DNA of 64,000 bases from NCBI RefSeq assembly GCF_029433105.1, contig NZ_JARNTW010000005.1, positions 253,659 to 317,658 of the forward strand, written 5' to 3'. The notes beneath the pieces are model-generated. The model worked only from the letters and a program-made list of their open reading frames with translations. It searched no databases and had not been told where the DNA came from. Shown here piece after piece: positions 52,121-61,419 of the stretch. Position 1 is the stretch's first letter; every line of letters begins with the position of its first letter. A program made the translations under genes and the position numbers. The stretch is from Runella sp. MFBS21 (GTDB taxonomy: Bacteria; Bacteroidota; Bacteroidia; Cytophagales; Spirosomataceae).

Positions 52121-54889
52121 CTAGTACTCTGAAGGTAATACATGGTATCTTTCTTGAAATACTTTGGTGAAATAAGAAAGGTTTTCAAAGCCCGTTTGGT
52201 AAGCGACTTCAGAAACAGTCGCATTTTTTTGCTTTAACAAAATCGCCGCTTTTTCTAAACGATACACGCGGATAAATTCTACGGTGGTGAGATTGGTGAG
52301 TGCTTTGAGTTTTCGAAGCAATTGAGAAGCGCTTAGATTAGCGGCAGCGGCCAACTGCTCTACACCAAAAGTACTATCAGATAGATTTTTATCAAGAATG
52401 ATTTTGATCTTCTGGATAAATACCTCTTCTAAAGATAAACTTGCCTCTAAAGCAGAAGGCGTAGTTGTGGCAGTCTGTAAGTAATATTGTTTGAGATTTT
52501 CTCGCATACTAACCAGATTTTGCACGCGTATTTTTAGCTCAGCGGCATTGAAAGGCTTGATAAGGTAATCATCTGCGCCAAGTCCTAAACCTTGTAGTTT
52601 ATTCTCAAGTGTTACTTTGCCTGTTAATATTATAATAGGAATATGGCTGGTTTTGACGGAAGATTTGAGGTATTTGCAAAGCTCAAACCCGTTTATACGG
52701 GGCATTATCAGGTCACTGATGATAATGTCGGGGATAGAATTGGTTGCTTTTTCAAGTCCGTCTATACCATCAACGGCTTCGATGATTTGGTAATCATTCT
52801 CAAAAATCTCTCTTATGTAAGTTCTCAAATCTTCATTGTCTTCCACAATCAGCAATACCTCTTCGGTTGTATTTGGAGCAGGGAAGAGGGGGGGCATGGT
52901 GGTGGCGTCGTTGGCAGAAGGAGAGAAAATAGCCTCGTCTTTTTGAAAATAGAGTGGTAAGTTTTCCGTTGGGTGTGTGGCTGGTTTTAATGGCAAAGTT
53001 ACGCTAAAAGTAGTACCTAGGTTTTGTTGGCTAGTGACTTGGATGGAACCTTGGAGCAAATTCACGAGTTCCTTAACCAAAGTAAGGCCGAGGCCTGTAC
53101 CTTCATAGTTGGGTTGGTTGGTGCCCTCGACTTGAAAAAAGCGGTCAAAAATCTTCTCTAGTTTTTGTTCAGGAATCCCGATGCCGCTGTCTTTGACGAT
53201 GATTTTGACTTCGTCCAAAGCTTCACCATAATAAACGCCGAGCGAAATACTCCCTCCATTGGGGGTAAATTTAAAAGCGTTGGAAAGCAAATTGAAAATG
53301 ATTTTTTCAAACTTATCGGGGTCAAAATAGACGTTTGCATTGATTTGGTTCTGAAAAATCTCAAACTGAATATGTCTGCTTTCGGCCAAAGATTGAAAAG
53401 AAGGCACCAAGGATTGAGTAAACTTTGCTAAGTTTCCAGCTTGCAAATCAACGGGCATTTCTTTGGCCTCCAATTTACTGACGTCTAGCAGTTGATTGAT
53501 AAGAGAGAGTAGACGTTGGGCGTTTCGTTCGATGAGCCAGAGGCTTTCGAGGGTAGGAAACTTCTTTTTTAATTCTTGAATAGGACTGATAATAAGGGTA
53601 AGTGGAGTACGGAATTCGTGCGAAATGTTGGTGAAGAAATTGGTTTTGAGGGTGTCTAGCTCTTTTAGGTAGTTGGCTTGCTGTTGTTTGTACGACAGCT
53701 CTCTTTCGGTATCTGATTGGGCTTGTTGAGAATTGTGAATAATTTTTCCTAAAAAAAGGCCAAATACAAAAATCTCGATAATATACATTAGGTAGGCAAA
53801 GGTGTATTTCCAAGGAATTTCGATTTGGGTAACCAAGCTAATTTGAATCAAAATATAGCTACTGATACCCAACAAAAAAGGGGTAGAATAGCTCCAGTCG
53901 ATTTTGGCTGAATGGATACCCGCAGCCATATATAGTCCAACGACCACAAGCCAACAAAAAATAGACAGATAGGAGGAGATTTCTAACCAATACCATTGAT
54001 AATTAAAAATGATGCAAAGTGCAAGGATAACCGTAATTCCGATGATGATATTTAAGAGTAATCTGACAGGCCTGAGCTTACTTGGATAGGGCAATATGGA
54101 CTGAACTACCCAGACGTATCCAATTGGCATGATATGATAAGACATAAAATTGATGATAGTAGCGGTAGACCCAGGTTGGGTGAAAAATACTCCCAAGAGG
54201 CTATTGATACCCCAGAAGGCGAAGGTCCTTAAAATTAAGAAGTAAGAATAGTAGCGAAACGTAACATCTTTGACGACAAAAAACACCAATAGCAGTACAT
54301 AAAAAAGCCGAAGAAGGCTAATACCATGCAAAAAACCATTGCCTTGGAGTTCTGCTCCTTGGGTGGTGATATATTGGGAGTAAGTATATAATTCAATCTG
54401 GGCATAATGACTCCGTTGACTTTGAACGCGGATAAAAATGATCTTTTGGCCTTGAGGAGTGAGATTAAAACTTGTATGAGGACTCATACTACCATAAAAA
54501 AACTCGGGTTTTGAAACAAGGGTGCCTTTTTTCTGAACCTTATAACGGCCCTGTGAATCAGGTAAATAAAAGTCAAGGCTCTCGGGAAGGGGATTGTCCC
54601 ACTTTATCACCCAATGCGCATTTTGAGAGCTTGTATTTTTTAAATGTACCTTGAACCAGAATGTACGCTTTGAAAAAGGAATCAAAATATCTTTTTTTTC
54701 AATGGGCTTGAAGTCTTTGTGCTGAATTTCTTTAAAAGTAAGTTTAGAAGTACTATCTTCAAAAACTGAAGAATAAGGGGTGAGATCAATCTGCGTTGAA
54801 ATATCACTTATAGATACTAGACACTGACTATTAGTTGATAAGGATAAAAAGAAGAATATAAAAACTAAAATCGATTCCTTATATTTCAT
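52121..54889 (-). CDS. Hybrid two-component regulator with 7TMR-DISM sensor and AraC output
   Basis: 922 residues. Signal peptide (MKYKESILVFIFFFLSLST), a periplasmic 7TMR-DISMED2-like domain (about 30-180), seven transmembrane helices (about 185-390), HisKA with the phospho-His near 420 (NISHEFRTPLTLI), HATPase (FKFTPNGG, GTGLGLTLV), receiver with phospho-Asp near 725 (IIISDLIMPRINGF) and an AraC-type HTH (about 835-922). The kinase, receiver and HTH portions parallel the propeller regulator at 44630-48658 in order and in wording, so one arose from the other with a swap of the sensor part. It lies upstream of the second adhesin gene (242-nt gap). A consensus promoter lies at 54960-54989. Confidence 0.93.
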   Translation of the reverse strand: MKYKESILVFIFFFLSLSTNSQCLVSISDISTQIDLTPYSSVFEDSTSKLTFKEIQHKDFKPIEKKDILIPFSKRTFWFKVHLKNTSSQNAHWVIKWDNPLPESLDFYLPDSQGRYKVQKKGTLVSKPEFFYGSMSPHTSFNLTPQGQKIIFIRVQSQRSHYAQIELYTYSQYITTQGAELQGNGFLHGISLLRLFYVLLLVFFVVKDVTFRYYSYFLILRTFAFWGINSLLGVFFTQPGSTATIINFMSYHIMPIGYVWVVQSILPYPSKLRPVRLLLNIIIGITVILALCIIFNYQWYWLEISSYLSIFCWLVVVGLYMAAGIHSAKIDWSYSTPFLLGISSYILIQISLVTQIEIPWKYTFAYLMYIIEIFVFGLFLGKIIHNSQQAQSDTERELSYKQQQANYLKELDTLKTNFFTNISHEFRTPLTLIISPIQELKKKFPTLESLWLIERNAQRLLSLINQLLDVSKLEAKEMPVDLQAGNLAKFTQSLVPSFQSLAESRHIQFEIFQNQINANVYFDPDKFEKIIFNLLSNAFKFTPNGGSISLGVYYGEALDEVKIIVKDSGIGIPEQKLEKIFDRFFQVEGTNQPNYEGTGLGLTLVKELVNLLQGSIQVTSQQNLGTTFSVTLPLKPATHPTENLPLYFQKDEAIFSPSANDATTMPPLFPAPNTTEEVLLIVEDNEDLRTYIREIFENDYQIIEAVDGIDGLEKATNSIPDIIISDLIMPRINGFELCKYLKSSVKTSHIPIIILTGKVTLENKLQGLGLGADDYLIKPFNAAELKIRVQNLVSMRENLKQYYLQTATTTPSALEASLSLEEVFIQKIKIILDKNLSDSTFGVEQLAAAANLSASQLLRKLKALTNLTTVEFIRVYRLEKAAILLKQKNATVSEVAYQTGFENLSYFTKVFQERYHVLPSEY

Positions 54890-54959
54890 GCGATTTACTC
54901 TAAGGCTTTTAAGGACGATTTGAGCCTGCCGGGGACTTTCAAACGTTGCTAAGAGTTAT

Positions 54960-54989
54960 CAAAATTACAGATTGGATTTAATTGCACAA
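54960..54989 (-). promoter_or_regulatory. Promoter of the 7TMR-DISM hybrid regulator
   Basis: Minus strand: TTG (complement of 54987-54989), a 19-nt spacer and TAATTTTG (complement of 54960-54967). The predicted start is near 54953, about 64 nt before the ATG. Confidence 0.65.
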
Positions 54990-55181
54990 TAATTTTAGAA
55001 GTGGAATATTCTTATTCAACATATTGCTTCGCTAGAAAATGTCGTGTCTTACTTTGTATATGGGGCAAAATTTTCATCCTTAGTTTTTATAATCCCCAAA
55101 ATGTACGCTTGATTCCCCAAACCAAATTGGCATGGTTGTTTTGAACGTATAGTTATGTACGACAACAAATCTTACTAAACT

Positions 55182-55763
55182 ATGAAAACAAACATGAAAT
55201 TGGTGGCAGTTCTGTTCTTGATAGGAGGGTTGACTGCCTGTGGTGGCTCATCAGACACAGAAGATACCACCGAAAAAACAAACGAAGAACGAATCGAAGC
55301 CACTGCTCCTACAGAGGCAGCGGCAGATGCCCAAGAAGACGATGCTGAGTTTTTGGCAGAAGCCGCAAGCGGGAGTATGATGGAAGTCGAGTTAGGGAAA
55401 TTGGCACTTCAAAAATCAATGTCGCCTAAGGTCAAAGACTTTGCCCGAATGCTCGTGGATGACCATACCAACGCTATTGCTGATTTAGAAAATATTGCTT
55501 CTCAAAAAAATTTGGCTTTGCCAGTAGCCCTGATGGATAAGCATCAAAGAATGGTCAATAAGTTTAAGGATGAGACTGGGAAAAATTTTGATAAAAAATA
55601 CCTCGATATGATGGTGGATGACCATAAAGAAGATATCAAAGAGTTTCAGGAAATAGTGGAAGAATCAAAAGATACAAATATCAAGGATTTTGCTTCTAAA
55701 ACGCTTCCCAAATTGACCGCTCATCTGGAAATGGCCGAACGTCTCGAACGTGGAATGAAGTAA
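55182..55763 (+). CDS. DUF4142-domain lipoprotein
   Basis: 193 residues with a lipobox (GGLTAC, Cys about 20) and a short acidic linker rich in Glu, Thr and Ala. The DUF4142 domain runs from about 65 to 190: DAEFLAEAASGSMMEVELGK, SPKVKDFARMLVDDHT, then helices with HLEMAERLERG. The fold is a four-helix ferritin-like bundle; most members are exported and uncharacterised, and some are linked to stress. His and Asp residues are conserved but no metal site is proven. A YdaT-like stress-type small gene follows after 26 nt, so the two may form an operon. Confidence 0.9.
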   Translation: MKTNMKLVAVLFLIGGLTACGGSSDTEDTTEKTNEERIEATAPTEAAADAQEDDAEFLAEAASGSMMEVELGKLALQKSMSPKVKDFARMLVDDHTNAIADLENIASQKNLALPVALMDKHQRMVNKFKDETGKNFDKKYLDMMVDDHKEDIKEFQEIVEESKDTNIKDFASKTLPKLTAHLEMAERLERGMK

Positions 55764-55789
55764 TATTAATTTCAAAACGCTATACCATC

Positions 55790-55990
55790 ATGCCGTGGAC
55801 CAAGGATGATTATCCCGTTTCCTTGAAAAACTTTCGGGCACGGGTACGGAATAAAGCCATCGAAATAGCGAATGCTTTGCTAGAAGAAGGCAACGACGAA
55901 GGCCGAGCTATTGCAATCGCCACCGCGAAAGCCCAAGAATGGGCCGAAAATAGAGGCATCACTATCAGAAAAAAAGTGGCGTCTTCATAA
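55790..55990 (+). CDS. YdaT-like small conserved protein
   Basis: 66 residues, cytoplasmic. The sequence MPWTKDDYPVSLKNF, then VRNKAIEIANALLEEG and EGRAIAIATAKAQEWAE, matches the N-terminal segment of YdaT-type small proteins found in many bacteria, where some are general-stress genes. The usual C-terminal DUF2188 part is absent, but this short form is common. No catalytic role is known. It follows the DUF4142 lipoprotein by 26 nt. The family name is from memory of the motif order. Confidence 0.75.
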   Translation: MPWTKDDYPVSLKNFRARVRNKAIEIANALLEEGNDEGRAIAIATAKAQEWAENRGITIRKKVASS

Positions 55991-56000
55991 CAATCAAAGG

Positions 56001-56041
56001 CTTTCTAAGTTTGAGGCAGTAGAAGCTAAAAACTTAGAAAG
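56001..56041. repeat. Dispersed inverted repeat, same family as 8098-8390
   Basis: Arms CTTTCTAAGTTT (56001-56012) and AAACTTAGAAAG (56030-56041) with a 17-nt spacer. Arm sequence and spacer length match the tandem units at 8 kb, with paired C-to-T and G-to-A changes that keep the stem. It lies just after the YdaT-like gene. Confidence 0.85.
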
Positions 56042-56176
56042 TCTCTATTGTATGTGGCTCTATAGGCAAGAAGCCCATCTCTTCCAATCCATGTAAAAAG
56101 GAGGGAATTTGCTTTCTTGTAAGCACTCCATCACGAAACCTTAGTTTCTACCAAAATCAACAGACTTTGTAGCTTC

Positions 56177-56449
56177 TCAAAACTGTTGATTCAAAACATG
56201 ATATTCTATTTTCGACATATATGGAAAGTAGGGTAGTGATTCTATAAGTTTCTTAACTTGCGGCTCGTCAATGCTTTTAAAAATTAAGACGGCATTTACT
56301 TTCGTTACCGATATAAAAAAACTTTCCAAAATTTCTTCTTTTTGCCACAAGTTTACAAACTCCATTTCCTTTTTAGGAAGTTCTGGCGTAGATTTTATGG
56401 TTTCAATTCCACTATCCGACAAGGTTATTACAACTAATATTTTATTCAT
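56177..56449 (-). CDS. Small protein, possibly muconolactone-isomerase-like (dimeric alpha/beta barrel)
   Basis: 90 residues, cytoplasmic. The pattern beta (MNKILVVITL), helices, beta (SFFISVTKVNAVLIFKSI), helix (EPQVKKLIESLPYF), then a closing strand (SKIEYHVL) fits the ferredoxin-like fold of the muconolactone delta-isomerase/YciI-type superfamily. Catalytic residues cannot be assigned. It is 45 nt downstream of an AraC-type regulator on the same strand and is probably its partner or target. The pair looks AT-rich compared with its surroundings and may have been acquired. Confidence 0.5.
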   Translation of the reverse strand: MNKILVVITLSDSGIETIKSTPELPKKEMEFVNLWQKEEILESFFISVTKVNAVLIFKSIDEPQVKKLIESLPYFPYMSKIEYHVLNQQF

Positions 56450-56494
56450 AGCTTAAAGTGTTGAATTTTTATGAGATTGGTTTGAGCCACAAAT

Positions 56495-57229
56495 TTAATG
56501 GGGTTCCATCTCTAAAAATTGTATCAAATCACTTTTTTGCCGAAGCTTTAGAGGGCCAACTCCAAACATTTGATACATGTATTTGTTCATTTGTGAGGAG
56601 TCATAAAAGCCACTTTCTAATGCAATGTCAGTAATTCTTTTTTTATGATTTGTAAGTATTAAAAATATAGCCCTTCTCAGCCTTGTCCACAAAAGATACT
56701 TAGTAATACTACTCCCCGTTTCTTGTTTAAACAAAAAACCTAATCGAGAGGGTGATAAGAAAACGTGATTCGCAATATCGTTAAGTGAAAACTGTTCTGT
56801 TTGAAAATTTTGGTTGATATGAACGATTACTTTTTCAACTCTTTCATCTTTTTCTGTGAGGGGTTTGGGTAGCTGATTGGACTTTACAAGATTGGATATA
56901 GAAAACTTGAACTCCGAAATATTGAAGAAGTTTGTAAGTTCGTCATTGTTATTAAACACTTTAGAATTGTTGTTCCCAAGTTTGTCAAGGATAATTTTAC
57001 CAATAAAAGAGTAAGGTTCAATATTGATAATAGTAAGAGTGCTATTACTACATTCACAGGCATGTGCTACCTGAGGTCTGATTACAAAACCATAAATATT
57101 TTGATATTTCTTTCTTTCAATTGTAGAATGAAAGGGATTGTCAGTCGTAAATACAATTTGGTACGCTGAATGCCTATGAATTTCAACGTCAGATTGATAG
57201 GCTCTTAATGCAAGAATAAATTTGTCCAT
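56495..57229 (-). CDS. AraC-family transcriptional regulator
   Basis: 244 residues. The N-terminal half (about 1-130) is a cupin-like sensing region with IHRHSAYQIVFTTDNPF-style text, probably for a small ligand. The C-terminal half (about 140-240) has the two AraC helix-turn-helix motifs: FSLNDIANHVFLSPSRLGFL and ITDIALESGFYDSSQMNKY, ending FGVGPLKLRQ. The second motif is the most conserved. A promoter is predicted at 57308-57338. It is followed by the small isomerase-like gene. No operator could be identified. Confidence 0.9.
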   Translation of the reverse strand: MDKFILALRAYQSDVEIHRHSAYQIVFTTDNPFHSTIERKKYQNIYGFVIRPQVAHACECSNSTLTIINIEPYSFIGKIILDKLGNNNSKVFNNNDELTNFFNISEFKFSISNLVKSNQLPKPLTEKDERVEKVIVHINQNFQTEQFSLNDIANHVFLSPSRLGFLFKQETGSSITKYLLWTRLRRAIFLILTNHKKRITDIALESGFYDSSQMNKYMYQMFGVGPLKLRQKSDLIQFLEMEPH

Positions 57230-57307
57230 CAGTTAATCAGTCCGACTAAGCTTACTACTAGCGGTTTGGGAATTGCCGAAGTGGGAGAATTTGAAATACT
57301 GTCAGTA

Positions 57308-57338
57308 CAAATATAGGACGAAAGCTGATAGGTATCAA
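57308..57338 (-). promoter_or_regulatory. Promoter of the AraC regulator
   Basis: Minus strand: TTG (complement of 57336-57338), a 20-nt spacer and TATATTTG (complement of 57308-57315). The start would be near 57301, about 72 nt before the ATG. Confidence 0.65.
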
Positions 57339-57400
57339 GGTTGATGTACTTGCCTTAGTTTCCAGTTTGCCAATAGGGTAGTTTTGAGTTATCCTGAGCA

Positions 57401-57479
57401 TCCCGACAGCACGTCGGGACAAGCGATAACTTGGCCCAAACTACGATTTGGGTCAAAAATGGTGCAGCGTCTCCGACGC
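57401..57479. other. Row of three hairpins in a divergent intergenic region
   Basis: Hairpin 1 is TCCCGAC/GTCGGGA (57401-57419), hairpin 2 is 57433-57440 with 57447-57454 (8 pairs, one G-U), and hairpin 3 is GCGTC/GACGC (57467-57479). They lie 80-150 nt upstream of the DUF6786-type gene. The rest of 57230-57557 holds only the AraC promoter. The first hairpin resembles a repeat common in related genomes; a leader RNA is also possible. Confidence 0.5.
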
Positions 57480-57557
57480 AGCTCATCTTACGGGTCATGA
57501 GTATTTGAGAATCTAAGTACGCTTTCATTCACAAATAGAATATTCACTAACTCTGCT

Positions 57558-58805
57558 ATGGCTTTTCCCCAAAAACACTTTTGTTGCACTCATTCGATAG
57601 TCATTTTGGCGATGACGGCGGTAATGATACTAAACACGACGAGCTGCTCGTCTCCTAAAAACGATACTATGTCTTCCAACACAAACACTTTTAGTACAGA
57701 TATCGAAACCCTAAAAAAATTCAAACCCACTCTTGTTCTTGTTTCGCCCGACGATGATTCTGCTCAGGTGGCCGTAGTAGCGGCTCTGCAAGGACGGGTC
57801 ATGACTTCTACGGCCAATGGCGCGGCGGGCAATAGCTACGGCTGGATTAACCAATCATTGTTAAAAGAAGGGAAATTTACTTCTCATATGAGTGCTTTTG
57901 GGGGCGAAGACCGCTTTTGGTTAGGCCCCGAAGGAGGGCAGTTTTCTATTTATTTCCAACCTGGCAAAAAGTTTGTCTTTGATGATTGGCAAGTCCCTGC
58001 GGTGATTGATTCTGAGGCGTTTGAGGTGGCCTCGTCCGACAAATCAAAGGCCGTATTTCGCAAAACGACTTCGCTTACCAATTACAGTGGCACTACCTTC
58101 GACTTGGTGATTGAGCGTCGTGTGGAGGTACTTAGCAAGGTGGATGTGGAGACGGCGTTTAATCTGCCGCTAAAAAATGTGAAAACAGTAGCTTACGAAA
58201 CCGTCAATCAAATCACCAATCAAGGGGCTGACTGGAAAAAAGAAACGGGCTTATTGTCGATTTGGATTTTGGGGATGTTTAACCCCTCACCCAAAACTAC
58301 CGTCGTTATTCCTTTTGAGGGAGGAAATGAAAATAAATCCAAAATCAATGATAGTTATTTTGGGAAAGTCCCCGCCGAGCGTCTTATCATCGAAGACAGT
58401 GTGTTGTATTTCAAAGCAGATGGCAAGCATCGCAGCAAAATAGGCTTGCCACCGGGTATTTCAAAACCCGTGATGGGTAGCTATGATGCCGAAAAAGGTA
58501 TTTTGACGATTGTTAGTTACGACCTTGACCCTACGGGTGACTATGTCAATTCGATGTGGGAAATCCAGAAAGAACCTTTTAAAGGCGATGCCGTCAATTC
58601 TTATAATGATGGACCCGTGGCAGATGGGACTCAAATGGGACCCTTTTATGAGTTGGAATCATCGTCGCCCGCAAAAGCCCTCAAAAAAGGCGAAAGCCTC
58701 AGACACAGCAGTCGTACCTATCATTTTGAAGGCGACGAAAAAGATCTCAATGCCCTCGCAAAGAAAGCTTTAGGCGTGAGCTTGGAGGAGATTGCGAAGC
58801 ATTAA
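57558..58805 (+). CDS. DUF6786-type exported protein (galactose-mutarotase-like fold suspected)
   Basis: 415 residues. The N-terminus is hydrophobic (SIVILAMTAVMIL) and ends NTTSCSS, a weak lipobox, so it is probably a lipoprotein. The body has all-beta text such as GGEDRFWLGPEGGQFSIYF, which resembles DUF6786-type proteins with a mutarotase-like sandwich. The His and Glu of true mutarotases were not confirmed. A role in binding or trimming sugars outside the cell is possible but not shown. It is followed after 90 nt by a large metalloprotease gene on the same strand. The family name is from pattern memory. Confidence 0.65.
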   Translation: MAFPQKHFCCTHSIVILAMTAVMILNTTSCSSPKNDTMSSNTNTFSTDIETLKKFKPTLVLVSPDDDSAQVAVVAALQGRVMTSTANGAAGNSYGWINQSLLKEGKFTSHMSAFGGEDRFWLGPEGGQFSIYFQPGKKFVFDDWQVPAVIDSEAFEVASSDKSKAVFRKTTSLTNYSGTTFDLVIERRVEVLSKVDVETAFNLPLKNVKTVAYETVNQITNQGADWKKETGLLSIWILGMFNPSPKTTVVIPFEGGNENKSKINDSYFGKVPAERLIIEDSVLYFKADGKHRSKIGLPPGISKPVMGSYDAEKGILTIVSYDLDPTGDYVNSMWEIQKEPFKGDAVNSYNDGPVADGTQMGPFYELESSSPAKALKKGESLRHSSRTYHFEGDEKDLNALAKKALGVSLEEIAKH

Positions 58806-58895
58806 TACAAATCTCACTGTGTTGGTGAAAGTTTCCTGAAAAAGTGGTTTATTTGTGAATAGCCCACTTTTTCATTCAACAAACCAACGCTTCTT

Positions 58896-61358
58896 ATGAG
58901 AAAAATTCTTCTTTTTACGCTCATTTCGTTTTCAGTTTTTAGCCAAAATCCCATCGAAACTTTTACCAAAGACATGGAAAAGAAAGATGGGTTTTTACCC
59001 TTTTATTGGGATACCAAAAAGGGAAAGATTTACCTAGAAATCAAACAGTTTGATACCGAATTGTTGTATTATCCCACTTTAGCTCAGGGTATTGGCTCAA
59101 ACGACATTGGCCTTGACCGGGGTCGTTTGGGGCAAGAACACATCATAAAATTTCAGCGCACTGGCAACAAAGTATTGATGATAGAACCCAACTATGGCTA
59201 TCGAGCGGTGAGTCAAGATCCACTCGAACGTCGTGCGGTGGAGGAGTCGTTTGCGCAGTCTGTTCACTGGGGCTTTGAAATTGCCGCCGAAAATTCGGGA
59301 AATGTCTTGGTTGATTTGACCCCGTTTTTACTGCAAGATGCGGTAGGAGCAATTCAGGACATCAGTCGTTCCAAGCAAGGTACTTACAAATTGGATGCGT
59401 CGCGCTCCTCGATGTATTTGCCCAATACCAAAAATTTTCCAAAAAACACCGAATTTGAAGTAACCATCACCCTCACTGGCGATTCTCCAGGTGCTTACTT
59501 GCGCCAAGTAGTACCTACTCCCACTACTGTCACAATGCGTCAGCACCATTCGTTTGTGCAGATCCCCGATGCAGATTTTCAACCCCGAGAGTTTGATCCA
59601 CGCATGGGGTATATTTTTACTTCGTTTTACGATTATGCCACCCCCGTCAGTGAGCCTATCACAAAGCGGTATATTGTGCGGCATCGTCTCAAGAAAAAAG
59701 ACCCTAATGCCGCATTGAGTGAGGCCGTGGAGCCTATCGTGTACTATATCGATCCCGGTGCCCCAGAGCCTATTCGGACGGCTTTGGTAGAAGGTGCCAA
59801 ATGGTGGAATCAAGCTTTTGAGGCTGCTGGCTATAAAGATGCCTTTCAAGTCAAATTGCTACCTGCCGATGCCGATCCCATGGATATACGCTATCATTTG
59901 GTTCAGTGGGTGCATCGATCTACCCGAGGATGGTCTTATGGCGGTAGTATCATCGACCCGCGCACAGGAGAAATTTTAAAAGGGAAAGTAACTTTGGGGT
60001 CATTGCGGGTACGTCAAGATTACCTCATTGCTCAGGGTTTGGTTGGTGATTTTCAGACCGATACTACTAACGTAGAAGATATGATGGGGATGTCGATTGC
60101 TCGCCTCCGACAACTCTCCGCGCATGAGATAGGTCATACCTTAGGCTTACCACACAATTACGTAGCGAGTGTGCACAATCGGGCTTCGGTGATGGACTAT
60201 CCTCACATGCTGGTAGAGCTCAAAGACGGAAAAGTAGATTTATCAAACGCCTACGACCAAAAAATAGGAGACTACGACAAGTGGTCTATTATGTGGGGAT
60301 ACCAAGATTTTCCCAAAGGCACTGACGAGAAAAAAGCCCTTAATGGTATCGTAGAGCAAATGTATGCCAAGGGACTGTATTTTTTGACTGACCAAGATGC
60401 ACGCCCCGAAGGAAGTGCTCACCCTCAGACGCATCTTTGGGACAATGGCGTGAGTGCGATTGCCGAACTAAAACGTATTTCGGAAGTTCGGAAAGTCACT
60501 TTGACTAATTTTGACGAACGTAAACTTCGTACGGGAACTCCGATGAGTTCGTTGGAAGAGGTTTTTGTGCCGATGTACCTTTTTCATCGGTTTCAGGTAG
60601 AAGCTACGGCCAAAGTATTGGCAGGCGTAAACTATCGTTTTTCGGTAAAAGGTGAGAAAAATCTTGAAACATTGCCTGTCAATGGTAAAGAACAACGGGA
60701 AGCACTGGAGGCTTTGTTACAGACTTTACAACCTTCTTTTCTGAAAGTGCCTTCCTCGGTGTTAAAACTAATTCCTCCCCGTGCTTTTGGATATAGTGCC
60801 AATCCCCGTGAGACCTTCAAACGTCGCACAGGACTTGTGTTTGATCCACTTGGGCCACCCGAAGCTGCGGCAGGAATGAGCCTTCGGATGTTACTCAATC
60901 CCGAGCGTTTGAGTCGTTTGGTGATTCAGTCAGCAATTGATCCTTCCTTGCCAAGTCTTGAAGAAGTCATCGGGCAGCTTATCAATGCTACTTGGAAATC
61001 GACGCAGAGCCGCGCAGGATATGAGGGAGAAATTGAGCGCTTGGTAGAAAAGCTAATCTTGACACATCTTCTGGATTTGAGCCGAAGCAAAGACGTCACT
61101 CCTCAAGTACGAGCTAGTATAGGATTGAAAGTGCAAGATTTAAAAACTTGGTTATCAAGACAAACCACGGCGGATATGAAGCAAAAAGCACATTATTTGT
61201 TTGCCGAAAATCAGATAAAAGAAGCAGCTTCCAACGCATCAGATATAGTCCCTATCAATGCCATGACTCCACCCGACGGCCAGCCGATTGAATCGGGTTA
61301 TGAGTGGTTGAAGCCGGTATGTGATTGGGAGCTACCCCAGTATTCACGCATAAAATAA
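58896..61358 (+). CDS. Exported zinc-dependent metalloprotease (DUF5117/DUF4953-like)
   Basis: 820 residues. Signal peptide MRKILLFTLISFSVFS, then a long N-terminal beta domain (about 20-270, DUF5117/5118-like). The zinc site HEIGHTLGLPH has His410, Glu411, His414 and His420, an extended HExxHxxGxxH of the metzincin type, followed after 12 residues by a Met in SVMDYPH (Met-turn). The C-terminal part (about 520-820) is helical. Proteins of this build are common in Bacteroidota, are exported to the periplasm or surface and are largely uncharacterised. It lies downstream of the DUF6786-type gene. Confidence 0.9.
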   Translation: MRKILLFTLISFSVFSQNPIETFTKDMEKKDGFLPFYWDTKKGKIYLEIKQFDTELLYYPTLAQGIGSNDIGLDRGRLGQEHIIKFQRTGNKVLMIEPNYGYRAVSQDPLERRAVEESFAQSVHWGFEIAAENSGNVLVDLTPFLLQDAVGAIQDISRSKQGTYKLDASRSSMYLPNTKNFPKNTEFEVTITLTGDSPGAYLRQVVPTPTTVTMRQHHSFVQIPDADFQPREFDPRMGYIFTSFYDYATPVSEPITKRYIVRHRLKKKDPNAALSEAVEPIVYYIDPGAPEPIRTALVEGAKWWNQAFEAAGYKDAFQVKLLPADADPMDIRYHLVQWVHRSTRGWSYGGSIIDPRTGEILKGKVTLGSLRVRQDYLIAQGLVGDFQTDTTNVEDMMGMSIARLRQLSAHEIGHTLGLPHNYVASVHNRASVMDYPHMLVELKDGKVDLSNAYDQKIGDYDKWSIMWGYQDFPKGTDEKKALNGIVEQMYAKGLYFLTDQDARPEGSAHPQTHLWDNGVSAIAELKRISEVRKVTLTNFDERKLRTGTPMSSLEEVFVPMYLFHRFQVEATAKVLAGVNYRFSVKGEKNLETLPVNGKEQREALEALLQTLQPSFLKVPSSVLKLIPPRAFGYSANPRETFKRRTGLVFDPLGPPEAAAGMSLRMLLNPERLSRLVIQSAIDPSLPSLEEVIGQLINATWKSTQSRAGYEGEIERLVEKLILTHLLDLSRSKDVTPQVRASIGLKVQDLKTWLSRQTTADMKQKAHYLFAENQIKEAASNASDIVPINAMTPPDGQPIESGYEWLKPVCDWELPQYSRIK

Positions 61359-61374
61359 GATACGGCACACTCTG

Positions 61375-61411
61375 CCTAGGCTTCTCAAGAAAAATCGGCG
61401 GGAAGTCTAGG
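61375..61411. repeat. Diverged inverted repeat with a 17-nt spacer
   Basis: Arms CCTAGGCTTC (61375-61384) and GAAGTCTAGG (61402-61411), one mismatch, again with exactly 17 nt between. It resembles the family at 8098-8390 and 56001-56041 and lies just after the metalloprotease stop. Confidence 0.6.
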
Positions 61412-61419
61412 TAGGTGTT

